Assembly (NCBI RefSeq): GCF_014873145.1
Contig: NZ_JADBEK010000001.1
Location: 2,976,001-3,040,000 of the forward strand
Origin: Nonomuraea angiospora
Lineage (GTDB): Bacteria > Actinomycetota > Actinomycetes > Streptosporangiales > Streptosporangiaceae
DNA: 64,000 nucleotides
Direction: 5' to 3'
Position numbers and translations under genes: made by a program. The notes beneath the pieces were generated by a model. It made no database searches, was not told the origin of the DNA, and saw nothing but the letters and a program-made list of their open reading frames with translations. How positions within the stretch are numbered: position 1 is the stretch's first letter; each line of letters begins with the position of its first letter. Shown here piece by piece: positions 1 to 7,988 of this stretch.

Positions 1-111
1 ACGCACCCGCTCGTTGAACGACTCCAGTCGTGCGACGAGTCGCGGATCGTCGGCGACGAGGTGCTGCTCGATCTGGGCCAGCATCCGCTCCTCGTCCTGC
101 GACCAGGCCAT
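1..111 (-). CDS. DUF3040 domain protein, N-terminal part only
   Basis: The gene runs off the left edge, so only the first 37 residues are visible. They begin MAWSQDEERMLAQIEQHL and continue with a VADDPRLVARLE-like stretch. This is the typical opening of actinobacterial DUF3040 proteins, small inner-membrane proteins of unknown function that start with an amphipathic helix and then have one or two membrane segments, which lie outside the window. A GGGAGG ribosome binding site sits about 8 bases before the ATG. It is transcribed away from the radical SAM gene at 246. Confidence 0.75.
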   Translation of the reverse strand, partial: MAWSQDEERMLAQIEQHLVADDPRLVARLESFNERVR

Positions 112-245
112 AGACGCACCTCCCGAACGCAAGCTCTGCGACGTCTTTCTGCCCAACCCTGAAGATCATTAGCCCCCGCCTGACCAGGTAATTGCAACCT
201 CTTTTCAGTTTGCGATCATGCTCGAACTCCTGTTCTAATCATGGC

Positions 246-1283
246 ATGCGCTGGGACAACCTGCGCCTGGCCGGGCCCGGTCAGGACGATCCGGCCGTGC
301 CGCTGTTCGCTCGCGGCGCGGTCACCCGCACGTTCGACACGCCCGAATTCAGGGGGATGACCTTCTACGAGATCCGGGCCAGATCCATCATCAACCGGGT
401 TCCGGGGGCCAGCCGGGTCCCGTTCGAGTACACGATCAACCCCTATCGAGGGTGCACTCATCGCTGTATTTACTGTTTTGCCCGAAAAACGCATGAATAT
501 CTAGATTTTGATGCCGGGGCGGACTTCGACTCGAAGATCGTCGTCAAGGTCAACGCCGCCGAGCTGGCCCGCAAGGAGCTGGCCTCGCCGCGCTGGGGCG
601 GCCACCACGTGGCCATGGGCACCAACGTCGACTGCTACCAGCGCGCCGAGGGCCGCTACAAGCTGATGCGCGGCATCCTGGCCGCGTTGCGCGACGCGCG
701 CAACCCGTTCTCGATCCTCACCAAGGGCACGCTGATCCTGCGCGACCTCGACCTGCTCACGGAGGCGGCGGACGTCACGGACGTGAGCACCAGCGTGTCG
801 GTCGGCTTCGTCGACCCGCAGGCATGGCGCGCGGTGGAGCCGGGCACGCCCAACCCGCGCAGGCGCCTCGAGGTGTGCGCGACGCTCAACGACAACGGCA
901 TCGCGTGCGGTGTCCTGATGGCCCCGATCCTCCCGTTCCTCACCGACTCCCCCGACCAGCTGGAGACCACCGTCAAGGAGATCGCCGCCTCGGGCGCCAC
1001 CCACATCGCCCCCATCGTGCTCCATCTGCGTCCTGGGGCGCGCGAGTGGTGGCTGGGGTGGCTGTCGCGCGAGCATCCGCGCCTGGTGCCCCGCTATCTG
1101 GAGCTGTACGGGCGCGGCGCGTACGCGCCCAAGGCGTACCAGGAGCGGGTGACGGGCCTGGTCAAGGAGCTGGCCGAACGCCACGGCGTGGGCCGCGCCA
1201 CCCCGGCCATGGCCCGCCGCCTCCCGCCCCGGCCCGCGCCCGCGCTGATCACGGACGAGCCGGAGCAGCTACGCCTGCTCTGA
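246..1283 (+). CDS. Rv2578c-family radical SAM protein
   Basis: This 345-residue protein belongs to the actinobacterial radical SAM family typified by Mycobacterium Rv2578c. The cluster-binding motif CTHRCIYC (C70, C74, C77, a CX3CX2C pattern) follows the family signature EYTINPYRGC. The substrate is unknown; relatives are grouped with spore-photoproduct-lyase-like proteins. An in-frame TTG lies upstream at 192, but the ATG at 246 gives the conserved MRWDNLRL start and is preferred. Codons over about 465-515, covering the cysteine motif and the following KTHEYLDF stretch, are unusually AT-rich for this genome. The gene is not obviously in an operon. Confidence 0.85.
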   Translation: MRWDNLRLAGPGQDDPAVPLFARGAVTRTFDTPEFRGMTFYEIRARSIINRVPGASRVPFEYTINPYRGCTHRCIYCFARKTHEYLDFDAGADFDSKIVVKVNAAELARKELASPRWGGHHVAMGTNVDCYQRAEGRYKLMRGILAALRDARNPFSILTKGTLILRDLDLLTEAADVTDVSTSVSVGFVDPQAWRAVEPGTPNPRRRLEVCATLNDNGIACGVLMAPILPFLTDSPDQLETTVKEIAASGATHIAPIVLHLRPGAREWWLGWLSREHPRLVPRYLELYGRGAYAPKAYQERVTGLVKELAERHGVGRATPAMARRLPPRPAPALITDEPEQLRLL

Positions 1284-1428
1284 GCGACACCACCACCGCA
1301 CTCGCCCTGACCCGCGCAGTACGCCTGCTCCGAGCTCCGCACGACATCACCGCATCCGGCCAGGCCCCGCGCAGTACGCGTGCTCCGAGCTCCGCACGAC
1401 ACCACCGGGTCCGCCCTGGCCTCATGCG
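1270..1428. repeat. Three degenerate tandem copies of a ~55-bp unit
   Basis: Three imperfect direct copies begin at about 1270, 1320 and 1375. Each opens with TACGCCTGCTCYGAGC or TACGCGTGCTCCGAGC and continues with a CGACAYCACC element and a CCGCGCAG end. The first copy overlaps the last codons and stop of the radical SAM gene, so the array seems to have grown from its 3' end into the intergenic space. Confidence 0.7.
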
Positions 1429-1435
1429 GGCCGGT

Positions 1436-1921
1436 TCAGCTGTCGTCGCGTGCGGCTCCGGCCGGGCCGAACAGGTGGCCGAGCCGGTCCAGGAACTGCT
1501 CCCAGCCGGCCTTGGCGCCATCGGCGTGCGCCTGGTCGGTGTTGACGCCGGCCTGGTGAAACTCCAGCCGGGTCACCTCATCGACAGCGGTCAGGGTCAC
1601 CGTCACCACCGATGCCGGAAGGCCGTCGGTGTTGTTGGGGTCCCCCGTGGTAAGCACCAGGCGCGCGGGCCGGTCCACCTCCCAGTACGAGCCCGACAAC
1701 GGCGCCTCGTTCCCCTCCGGCGAGACCAGGAGCGCCGACCACTGCCCGCCCGGGCGCACGTCGAGCGACACGGTGGCCTCCGGCGTGGTGAAGCCGTGCG
1801 GCCCGAACCACCGCGACAAACGCGCCGGCTCCGTCCAGGCCGCGAACACCTCCTCCGGCGCCGCCGAGTACACCCGGCTCAGCGTGGTCTCCGCGGTGAT
1901 GGGGTTGGTCACGGCGTTCAT
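1436..1921 (-). CDS. SRPBCC / AHSA1 (activator of Hsp90 ATPase-like) domain protein
   Basis: The protein has 161 residues and a single START/AHSA1-type helix-grip fold. Characteristic pieces are the YSAAPEEVFAAWTEPARL opening, RWFGPHGF, and the basic/aromatic stretch leading to a GWEQFLDRLGHLF C-terminal helix. Such small cytoplasmic proteins bind hydrophobic ligands; a specific role cannot be read from the sequence. In actinobacteria they often pair with ArsR regulators, but no such regulator is adjacent here. An AAGGAG site precedes the ATG. The gene is co-directional with the membrane-protein and two-component genes to its right. Confidence 0.85.
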   Translation of the reverse strand: MNAVTNPITAETTLSRVYSAAPEEVFAAWTEPARLSRWFGPHGFTTPEATVSLDVRPGGQWSALLVSPEGNEAPLSGSYWEVDRPARLVLTTGDPNNTDGLPASVVTVTLTAVDEVTRLEFHQAGVNTDQAHADGAKAGWEQFLDRLGHLFGPAGAARDDS

Positions 1922-1961
1922 TCACTTCTCCTTCGAAGACGATGATCGGTAATCGCGCCGG

Positions 1962-2582
1962 TCAGGCGCGTGGTGTGACGACCGGGTGGTCCCGGTCGCC
2001 GCGTTTCGCCGTGCCGAGCGTCAGCCCGGCCAGGTGGATCGCGAGGTAGGCGACGGGCAGGAGCAGCAGCAGGTCCGCCAGATGGGCGACAGCCGGTTCG
2101 CGCGGGATGCGGCTGAGCGGGAAGGCCAGCGCCCCCGCGCACAGCAGCACGCCGACGGCGACCGGCACCACCCGGATCCGCGCCAGCACCGCGCCGAGGG
2201 CCAGCATGGACAGGGGGAACAGCAATCCGGCGATCCAGAACGCGAAATACGCCGCGAACGGGTGCTCGCCGAGCAGCCGCACCGCCTCGACGTGATCGGT
2301 GCGGAGGAGCTCCTCGTGCATGCCCTGCACACCGAAGGTGACCCCGCCGACGCAGCCGTACATGGCCGGCGGATAGGCGATGGCCGTGTACCGCGGCGCG
2401 TACGGCTCGATCGAGCGGAACACCGCCGTCAGGCCGACGATCCAGCACACCGTCGCCAGGACGATGAGCGTCCCGGTGTCGACTCCCTGGTAGCCGTCTC
2501 TCCAGAAGAACGTCGAAACGCCCTGGAACATGGGCGCGGCGACGAGACAACCGGCCGCGACGAGCCTGCGCGGGCGGTCCAT
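1962..2582 (-). CDS. Predicted multi-spanning membrane protein, unknown function
   Basis: The product is about 206 residues starting MDRPRRLVAAGCLV and has five to six hydrophobic segments (for example GTLIVLATVCWIVGLTAVF, ILLFPLSMLALGAVL-like and VAVGVLLCAGALAF). The architecture resembles DUF4386-like or small actinobacterial integral membrane proteins regulated by NarL-type systems, but I do not recognise a family with certainty. The start ATG shares one base with the stop of the upstream membrane gene (TGATG), so translation is coupled. The unit is probably one transcript with the gene at 2582-3070, next to the two-component system. Confidence 0.7.
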   Translation of the reverse strand: MDRPRRLVAAGCLVAAPMFQGVSTFFWRDGYQGVDTGTLIVLATVCWIVGLTAVFRSIEPYAPRYTAIAYPPAMYGCVGGVTFGVQGMHEELLRTDHVEAVRLLGEHPFAAYFAFWIAGLLFPLSMLALGAVLARIRVVPVAVGVLLCAGALAFPLSRIPREPAVAHLADLLLLLPVAYLAIHLAGLTLGTAKRGDRDHPVVTPRA

Positions 2583-3070
2583 CAGCCCTCCCTCGAGACG
2601 TTCAGGCGGTGCGCGACCCAGCGGATCGCGCCGGACGCGATTCCGGCGAGCACCGACGCCTGGTACACGACGACCGCTCGTCCCAAGCCGTCCTGGAACA
2701 CCGACTCGGACAGCGGCTCCCCGGTGAGGATGACGATCCGCAGCAGGACGATGACACACCAGCAGGCCACCGCCGGGATCGCCGCGACGGCGAACGGGCG
2801 GACCAGCAGCCGCCACGTCCATGCGCCGGCACCGGCGCCCGCTGCCAGCACCACCCCGCCGACCAGGAAGAACAGCACGGCCGCCATGTTGGTGGCGCTG
2901 GCCAGCGCGATGCCGCGGAGCGGCGTGCCCGCGTACAGCAGCAGCATCAGCGCCAGGCCGGCGCCGCCGGCGATCCCGGAAGAGCGCCAGGGCCAACGGC
3001 TCAGCAGCTGTGTCACCCCTGTGCCGGGCAGTTGTCGCGATCGTCTTGTGGTGGAATTCGTCCCCGTCAT
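2582..3070 (-). CDS. Small predicted membrane protein, unknown function
   Basis: The 162-residue protein starts MTGTNSTTRRSRQL, followed by four predicted membrane helices (around residues 30-50, 55-80, 85-110 and 125-150). The start was placed at 3070 rather than the far upstream in-frame ATG at 3106 because the latter only adds a non-conserved leader. Its stop overlaps the start of the next membrane protein, indicating a two-gene coupled unit. The function is unknown; the pair could be the output or sensory partner of the adjacent kinase/regulator. Confidence 0.65.
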   Translation of the reverse strand: MTGTNSTTRRSRQLPGTGVTQLLSRWPWRSSGIAGGAGLALMLLLYAGTPLRGIALASATNMAAVLFFLVGGVVLAAGAGAGAWTWRLLVRPFAVAAIPAVACWCVIVLLRIVILTGEPLSESVFQDGLGRAVVVYQASVLAGIASGAIRWVAHRLNVSREG

Positions 3071-3150
3071 GGTGTCAACGCTAGGGATCAACGGGTGCGG
3101 CGCCATCGGCTCAGCGCCGCGCCCGCCGTACCGCGTTCGCGGTGCCGCGA

Positions 3151-3822
3151 CTACCGCGACCGCGGTATGCCGGCCAGGCCCGACTGGTAGGCGATGACCA
3201 CCAGCTGCGCGCGGTCGCGTGCCTCCAGCTTCGCCATCGCCCGGTTGACGTGCGTCTTGGCGGTCGCGGGGCTCATGCCGAGCCGGTCGCCGATCTCCTG
3301 GTTGGACAGGCCGTCGGCGACCAGCGCGACGACCTCACGTTCGCGATCGGTCAGCGTGGCCAGACGCTCCAGCGGCACGCCGCGGCTTCCGGGCCGGCCG
3401 GCGAACGCGCTGATGAGCCGGCGGGTCACGCTCGGCGCGAGGAGGGCGTCGCCGCGGGCTATGAGACGTACGGCCCGGCGCAGCTCCTCAGGGGCGACGT
3501 CCTTGAGAAGGAAGCCGCTGGCTCCGGCCCGCAAGGCGGCGAAGACGTACTCATCGAGGTCGAACGTGGTGAGCATGAGCACCCTGACGCCGGGGAGCCG
3601 CGCGTCGCCGACGATGCGCGCGGTGGCGGCCACGCCGTCGGTGCCCGGCATGCGCACGTCCATCAGCACCACATCAGGCCGATGCGCCCGGGCCAGCGCG
3701 ATGGCCTCGTCGCCGTCGGCCGCGTCGCCCACGACCTCGATGTCGTCGGTCCGTTCCAGCAGCACCCGAAAGCCGGCGCGGACCAGCGTCTGGTCGTCGG
3801 CCAGCAGCACCCGAATCGTCAT
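3151..3822 (-). CDS. NarL/LuxR-family response regulator
   Basis: This cytoplasmic DNA-binding response regulator has 223 residues. The receiver domain (about 1-120) shows the acidic pair D9/D10, the phospho-acceptor D55 in VVLMDVRMPG, and a conserved lysine in FLLKDV. The C-terminal LuxR-type helix-turn-helix (about 148-208) contains LTDREREVVALVADGLSN and the recognition helix region ATAKTHVNRAMAKL. It overlaps its histidine kinase by 4 bases (ATGA), so the two are translationally coupled. Likely targets are the membrane-protein genes immediately downstream; that is inference. Confidence 0.95.
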   Translation of the reverse strand: MTIRVLLADDQTLVRAGFRVLLERTDDIEVVGDAADGDEAIALARAHRPDVVLMDVRMPGTDGVAATARIVGDARLPGVRVLMLTTFDLDEYVFAALRAGASGFLLKDVAPEELRRAVRLIARGDALLAPSVTRRLISAFAGRPGSRGVPLERLATLTDREREVVALVADGLSNQEIGDRLGMSPATAKTHVNRAMAKLEARDRAQLVVIAYQSGLAGIPRSR

Positions 3823-5096
3823 GTTCCGACCGCCACGGGGAGCCAGGCGCGTACCCGGAAGCCGGCGCCGCCCTCGACCGGCCCGGCGTCGAGCCGGCCA
3901 CCGACGCTCGCCGCCCGTTCGGCCATGCCGCGCAGCCCGTTGCCACCGGTACTGCCGCCGGCGTCACCACCGGAGACGCCGGAGAGTCCCACGACGCCGG
4001 AGACGCCGGACGGGACGTCGCCCGGCGGGCGCGCGACGCCGCGGCCGTCGTCGCGGATCTCCAGCGCCAGCCCCGCCGAGCGGAACTCGACCGTGATGTC
4101 GACCCGGGTCGCACGGGCATGGCGCAGCGCGTTCGTCATCGACTCCTGCACAATCCGATAGGCGGTGGTCTCCAGCAGCCGTGGCAGCGTGAGACGGTCG
4201 CCGACGTAGGTGATCTCGACTCGCGGCCCGGCCGCGCCATGCACGGCGGCGAGATGCTCCAGCCGTTCCAGCCCGTACGCCGGCTCCGGAACGTGCGGCG
4301 GCCCGTCCGCGGGAGTCCGCAGCAGGCCGACCGCCGCCCGTAGCTCTCCCATCGCCTCTCGGCACGCCGTACGCACCAGCTCCACCGCCTGACCCGCCCG
4401 CTCCGGCTCGTCGCCGATGAGCTCGGCGGCCACGTTGGCCTGCACGGCGACGACCGCCAGCGTGCTCGCCGACACGTCATGCAGCTCCCTGGCGATCCGC
4501 AGCCGCTCGTCGGCGAGGAGCTGCGCGGCGGCCCGCTCCTTCTCGGCGGCCAGGAGCGCCAGGCGCGCCTCGTGCTCCGCGCGCCACGCCCGGCGGCTGC
4601 GCACCGCGTCCCCGAGCAGCAGCGCGGCCAGAAACAGCACCGTCGAACCGTCCAGCACCGCGTCGAACAGCCAGGCGCCGGTGTCCGCGGTGCGGGCGAG
4701 CGCGTCGCACACCAGCAGCCCTCCGGCCACCGCCAGGCCGGCCCGCCGCCGGGCCGCCACCGCGACCGAGTACAGCGCGATCCACACGGGCACGGCGGGC
4801 TCCCCGCCGGGGTAGTCGAGGACGTGGTACGCCAGCCAGAGCAGCACGACACCGCTCAAGGTCATCGTGGGGCACCGCCGCCGGGCCAGTAACAGGATCG
4901 ACATCGCCACGCCGATCCCGTACGCGATCAGGTCCGGTGCCTGATCGCCCACCTCCCGCACGCCCCAGCCGATCCGGTAGACCGTCGCGACACCGGCGAA
5001 GGCGGACAGCAGGACGTCCATCGCCGCCGGTGGCAGATCGGCCGCCAGCCGGCGCAGCCTCCCCCATGGGATCCTCCGGTCGCCGCCTGCCCGCAC
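3819..5096 (-). CDS. NarL-type sensor histidine kinase (HisKA_3/HATPase_c)
   Basis: The 425-residue kinase carries an N-terminal membrane-spanning sensor block (about residues 20-170), a short coiled linker, the HisKA_3 dimerisation helix with phospho-accepting histidine in RIARELHDVSAS (about residue 205), and a HATPase_c domain with N box (QESMTNALRHA) and DDGRGV. Between the D and G boxes there is an unusual Gly/Ser/Val-rich low-complexity insert of about 25 residues (around 360-385). The motif after the histidine reads DVSAST instead of the more common DVVAHS. The GTG start at 5096 gives a compact leader. It phosphorylates the coupled regulator at 3151-3822. Confidence 0.92.
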   Translation of the reverse strand: MRAGGDRRIPWGRLRRLAADLPPAAMDVLLSAFAGVATVYRIGWGVREVGDQAPDLIAYGIGVAMSILLLARRRCPTMTLSGVVLLWLAYHVLDYPGGEPAVPVWIALYSVAVAARRRAGLAVAGGLLVCDALARTADTGAWLFDAVLDGSTVLFLAALLLGDAVRSRRAWRAEHEARLALLAAEKERAAAQLLADERLRIARELHDVSASTLAVVAVQANVAAELIGDEPERAGQAVELVRTACREAMGELRAAVGLLRTPADGPPHVPEPAYGLERLEHLAAVHGAAGPRVEITYVGDRLTLPRLLETTAYRIVQESMTNALRHARATRVDITVEFRSAGLALEIRDDGRGVARPPGDVPSGVSGVVGLSGVSGGDAGGSTGGNGLRGMAERAASVGGRLDAGPVEGGAGFRVRAWLPVAVGT

Positions 5097-5269
5097 GCCG
5101 ATCAGCGTACGTGATCAAGCAGACCGGGACCAGACGAGCGGGGTGTCCGCGGCGACCTCACGCGTCGGCACTCGGGGTTTCCTCCGGCCGCCGACGGTCT
5201 GCCACGGCTCGTTCACGCGATCGTCACCAGCTTGGCCAACGCTGCAGGAGGTCCATCAAGGAGGCGCGA

Positions 5270-6823
5270 ATGCGTTGGCTCAAGTCGCTCGTCGTGGCGA
5301 TGTTCGTCCTGTTCATTGGCGTGATCCCGGCGTCGGCGTCGCCGACCCCGGACGGGACGCTGACCCTCGCCGCGCCGACCGTGCGTCGTGGCGAGCCGAT
5401 CAAAGCGTCCTACACCACGCCCCGCCCAGCCCCGACCAACTGGCTCGGCCTCTACACCGACCCGGGCGACGGGCCGGTGGACGAGAAGTTCGTCGGTCCC
5501 TCGGTGCGCTGGACCTACATCGCCGGGGGAAGCGGTGAGGCCACGCTGCCGACCGACGGGCTGGAGCCGGGCAATTACCTCGTCTTCGCCCTGGCGCAGG
5601 ACGGCTACCGGTGGCTCGCCGCCCCGGTGAAGGTCCGGATCGTCAGCGACGCGCCGCTGCACTTCATCACCGACGCCTTCAAGCTGCGCAACGCCCGCGC
5701 GCTCGCCCCGTACCAGGCGAGGGTGGGCGGCCTCGTGCGCGGGGACACCGACGGGCTCACCTTCCGCAAGCTCAGCGGGCCGCGGTGGATCAGCGTGTCG
5801 GCCGACGGCGAGGTCACCGGGACGCCGCGCCCGCCCGACTCGCTGCGTTCGACGCCCCTGCGCGTCGAGGCGCGCAACGCGCGGGCCGAGACCAGCACGG
5901 CGACGGTCGCCATCGACGTCCGCCGGCCGGGCCAGGACCTGGTGCCCGAGCTCAAGGCGATGAGCTTCAACCTGTGGCACAGCGGCAGCCAGGTCGACGA
6001 CGGCCGGGAGAAGGAGCTGCGGTTCCTGCTCCGGTCCGATGTGGACGTCGTGGGCCTCCAGGAGACCTCGGCCGTCTCCACCCGGGAGCTGGCCGAAGCG
6101 CTGGGCTGGGACTATCACCAGTCGGGCACCGACATCGGCGTGATCAGCCGGTACCCGATCACCGAACGCAAGGAGCCGGTGGCCGGCGGCCCGCTGTCGG
6201 TGGCGACGAAGGTCCGGGTACGGATCGGTGAACGCCAGGACGTCGTGGTGTGGAACGTCCACCTCGGCTACAACCCGTACGGCCCGTACGACACGTGCTT
6301 CGGCAAGCTGACGCAGGAACAGCTGCTGGCCAACGAGGAGCGCTCCGGCCGCACGCCCCAGATCAAGGCCGTGTTGCGGGAGATGGAACCGGACCTGGCC
6401 GCGGCGCGGCGCACGCCGGTGCTGCTGACGGGCGACTTCAACGCCCCGTCCCACCTGGACTGGACCGAGGCCACGCGCCGGTGCGGTTACACCTCGGTCC
6501 CGTGGCCGACCTCGGTGCTGCCCACGCAGGCGGGGCTGCGGGACTCCTACCGGGTGGCCCACCCGAACCCGGTGACCGCGCCGGGCGTCACCTGGTCGCC
6601 GATCTATCCGGTGTTCACCGGCGGTTACGGGTACGACCCGCACAAGGGCGAGCCCGAGCCGCAGGACCGGATCGACTTCGTCTACTACGCGGGCCCGCTC
6701 CGCGTGACCGACTCCAGGGCCCTGGTCGAGGGCACGCCGACGGCCGTCCCCGACCACCGCGGCAACGCCTGGTCCTCGGACCACGCCGCCGTACTCACCA
6801 CGTTCCGCACGTCCCGGCTCTGA
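5270..6823 (+). CDS. Secreted endonuclease/exonuclease/phosphatase family protein
   Basis: This 517-residue exported protein has a signal peptide (MRWLKSLVVAMFVLFIGV, cleavage near ASASP). An N-terminal beta-rich region (about 25-130) and a putative Ig-like segment (about 135-215, LTFRKLSGPRWIS) precede a C-terminal EEP nuclease/phosphatase domain (about 225-517). EEP landmarks are KAMSFNLWHSG, DVVGLQET (catalytic Glu), TGDFNAPSHLDW (Asp/Asn), RIDFVYY and the terminal WSSDHAAV (catalytic His). Substrates of secreted relatives include DNA, phosphodiesters and sphingomyelin, so the substrate stays open. AAGGAGG at 5259-5265 decides the ATG at 5270. A strong hairpin follows. Confidence 0.9.
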   Translation: MRWLKSLVVAMFVLFIGVIPASASPTPDGTLTLAAPTVRRGEPIKASYTTPRPAPTNWLGLYTDPGDGPVDEKFVGPSVRWTYIAGGSGEATLPTDGLEPGNYLVFALAQDGYRWLAAPVKVRIVSDAPLHFITDAFKLRNARALAPYQARVGGLVRGDTDGLTFRKLSGPRWISVSADGEVTGTPRPPDSLRSTPLRVEARNARAETSTATVAIDVRRPGQDLVPELKAMSFNLWHSGSQVDDGREKELRFLLRSDVDVVGLQETSAVSTRELAEALGWDYHQSGTDIGVISRYPITERKEPVAGGPLSVATKVRVRIGERQDVVVWNVHLGYNPYGPYDTCFGKLTQEQLLANEERSGRTPQIKAVLREMEPDLAAARRTPVLLTGDFNAPSHLDWTEATRRCGYTSVPWPTSVLPTQAGLRDSYRVAHPNPVTAPGVTWSPIYPVFTGGYGYDPHKGEPEPQDRIDFVYYAGPLRVTDSRALVEGTPTAVPDHRGNAWSSDHAAVLTTFRTSRL

Positions 6824-6846
6824 CCGCCCGACGGGCGCAGGATCGA

Positions 6847-6872
6847 CCGCCGCACCCTGCGGGGTGCGGCGG
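6847..6872 (+). terminator. Perfect 11-bp hairpin after the EEP gene
   Basis: The arms CCGCCGCACCC and GGGTGCGGCGG (6847-6857 and 6862-6872) pair perfectly around a TGCG loop, 24 bases after the stop codon. There is no U-tract, as is usual for actinomycete terminators. Confidence 0.75.
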
Positions 6873-7144
6873 GACGTGGCCCGAGGGAACGCGGGGCGAA
6901 GCGGCGCGTAACCAGTGGCGTTGTAGCGCTCCACCACCGGCCCCGAGACCCCGGGCAGCCCGGGCGGCACGCAACCGGCTCAGGAGATCCACGCCGTCGG
7001 GCTGCGTCGACAACTCGGCGGGGCGCTTCGGCCGATGGATCGCCAAGCGCCAGGCTCGGCGTCCAGGCAGCTCATGGCACTCGGCTCCCCACCGCATGAG
7101 AATATCCTTTAAGCCGACATGCCGACCGGGGTAGATTCGGCAGT
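6873..7144. other. Intergenic region, no supported gene
   Basis: About 270 bases separate the hairpin from the methyltransferase start. Open frames on the minus strand exist but show no recognisable family and no ribosome binding site. A less GC-rich stretch (gaatatcctttaag) near 7099-7112 may be the promoter of the downstream gene. Confidence 0.4.
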
Positions 7145-7918
7145 GTGCTGAAGCGCATCAACTACGACGACCGACAGCACCTGGTGTACGCGCGCGGCCG
7201 AGCGCTGCCCCCCGACGTCGTCGCCGCCTGGATGGCGGAGTTCGCCCGGCACTCGCCGTCCCGGCGGCCGCTCACGGTCCTGGACCTGGGCAGCGGCACC
7301 GGCCGGTTCTCCCCGGCCCTGGCCGACGCCTTCGGCGGCCCGGTGTACGGCGTTGAGCCCTCCGCCCGGATGCGTCAGGTGGCCACGACCACCGCCGCTC
7401 ACCCGTCGGTCGGCTATCTTCAGGGCTCCGCCGAGAAGATCCCGCTGCCGGACGACCACTGCGACCTGGCCCTGCTCTACCTGGTGATCCACCACATCCA
7501 AGACCTGCCGGCGGCGGCCCCGGAGATCGCCCGCGTGCTGGCCCCGGGTGGTCGGCTGTTCATCCGCAACGCCTTCGCCGACCGGATGCAGGACCCGCTG
7601 TGGCACCGCTGGTTCCCCCGCGCCCGGATCATCGAGGAAGAGCTCTTCCCCACGGTCGCCGAAGTCGTGGACGCCTTCGCCACGGTCGGCTTGCGCCCTG
7701 TCTCCCTCACCTCGATTCGGCACCGGCTGGCAGCCAGTCGCACCGACTACGCAGCACGACTGCGGCTGCGCGCCAGCTCGGTCTTCGACCAGATGACCGA
7801 GCAGGAAATCGCCGAGGGATTCGCCGCCATGGACGCGGACCTCGACGCGCATCCCGGCACCGGCCCGGTCGAGGAAGACTGCGATCTGCTCACCCTGGCG
7901 GTCCCCCTGGAGGCGTGA
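7145..7918 (+). CDS. Class I SAM-dependent methyltransferase
   Basis: The 257-residue cytoplasmic enzyme has a Rossmann-fold methyltransferase domain. Motif I is LDLGSGTGRFSPAL (about residues 42-55), followed by the acidic GVEPS loop, LQGSAEKIPLPD (motif II region) and the LALLYLVIHHIQD stretch typical of Methyltransf_11/25 (UbiE-like) proteins. The substrate is not apparent. The GTG at 7145 is the only good start near the conserved MLKRINYDDRQH opening, which is common to actinobacterial homologues. The gene stands alone, with a decayed KAP NTPase just downstream. Confidence 0.88.
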   Translation: MLKRINYDDRQHLVYARGRALPPDVVAAWMAEFARHSPSRRPLTVLDLGSGTGRFSPALADAFGGPVYGVEPSARMRQVATTTAAHPSVGYLQGSAEKIPLPDDHCDLALLYLVIHHIQDLPAAAPEIARVLAPGGRLFIRNAFADRMQDPLWHRWFPRARIIEEELFPTVAEVVDAFATVGLRPVSLTSIRHRLAASRTDYAARLRLRASSVFDQMTEQEIAEGFAAMDADLDAHPGTGPVEEDCDLLTLAVPLEA

Positions 7919-7988
7919 GGCTCAGCGGTCCCGGGCCGATGAGGCCGGCTGGGCCGGTCGAGCGTGGCACCGTGCACCCATCGCGACA

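Noticed and set aside
824..1945. 373-codon plus-strand frame running through the radical SAM end and the AHSA1 gene
   Set aside because: It overlaps two well-supported genes out of frame and has low-complexity composition.
5213..6970. 585-codon minus-strand open frame opposite the EEP gene
   Set aside because: The plus strand encodes a complete exported EEP protein with signal peptide and ribosome site; the antisense frame is Arg/Gly/Pro-rich and has no domain.
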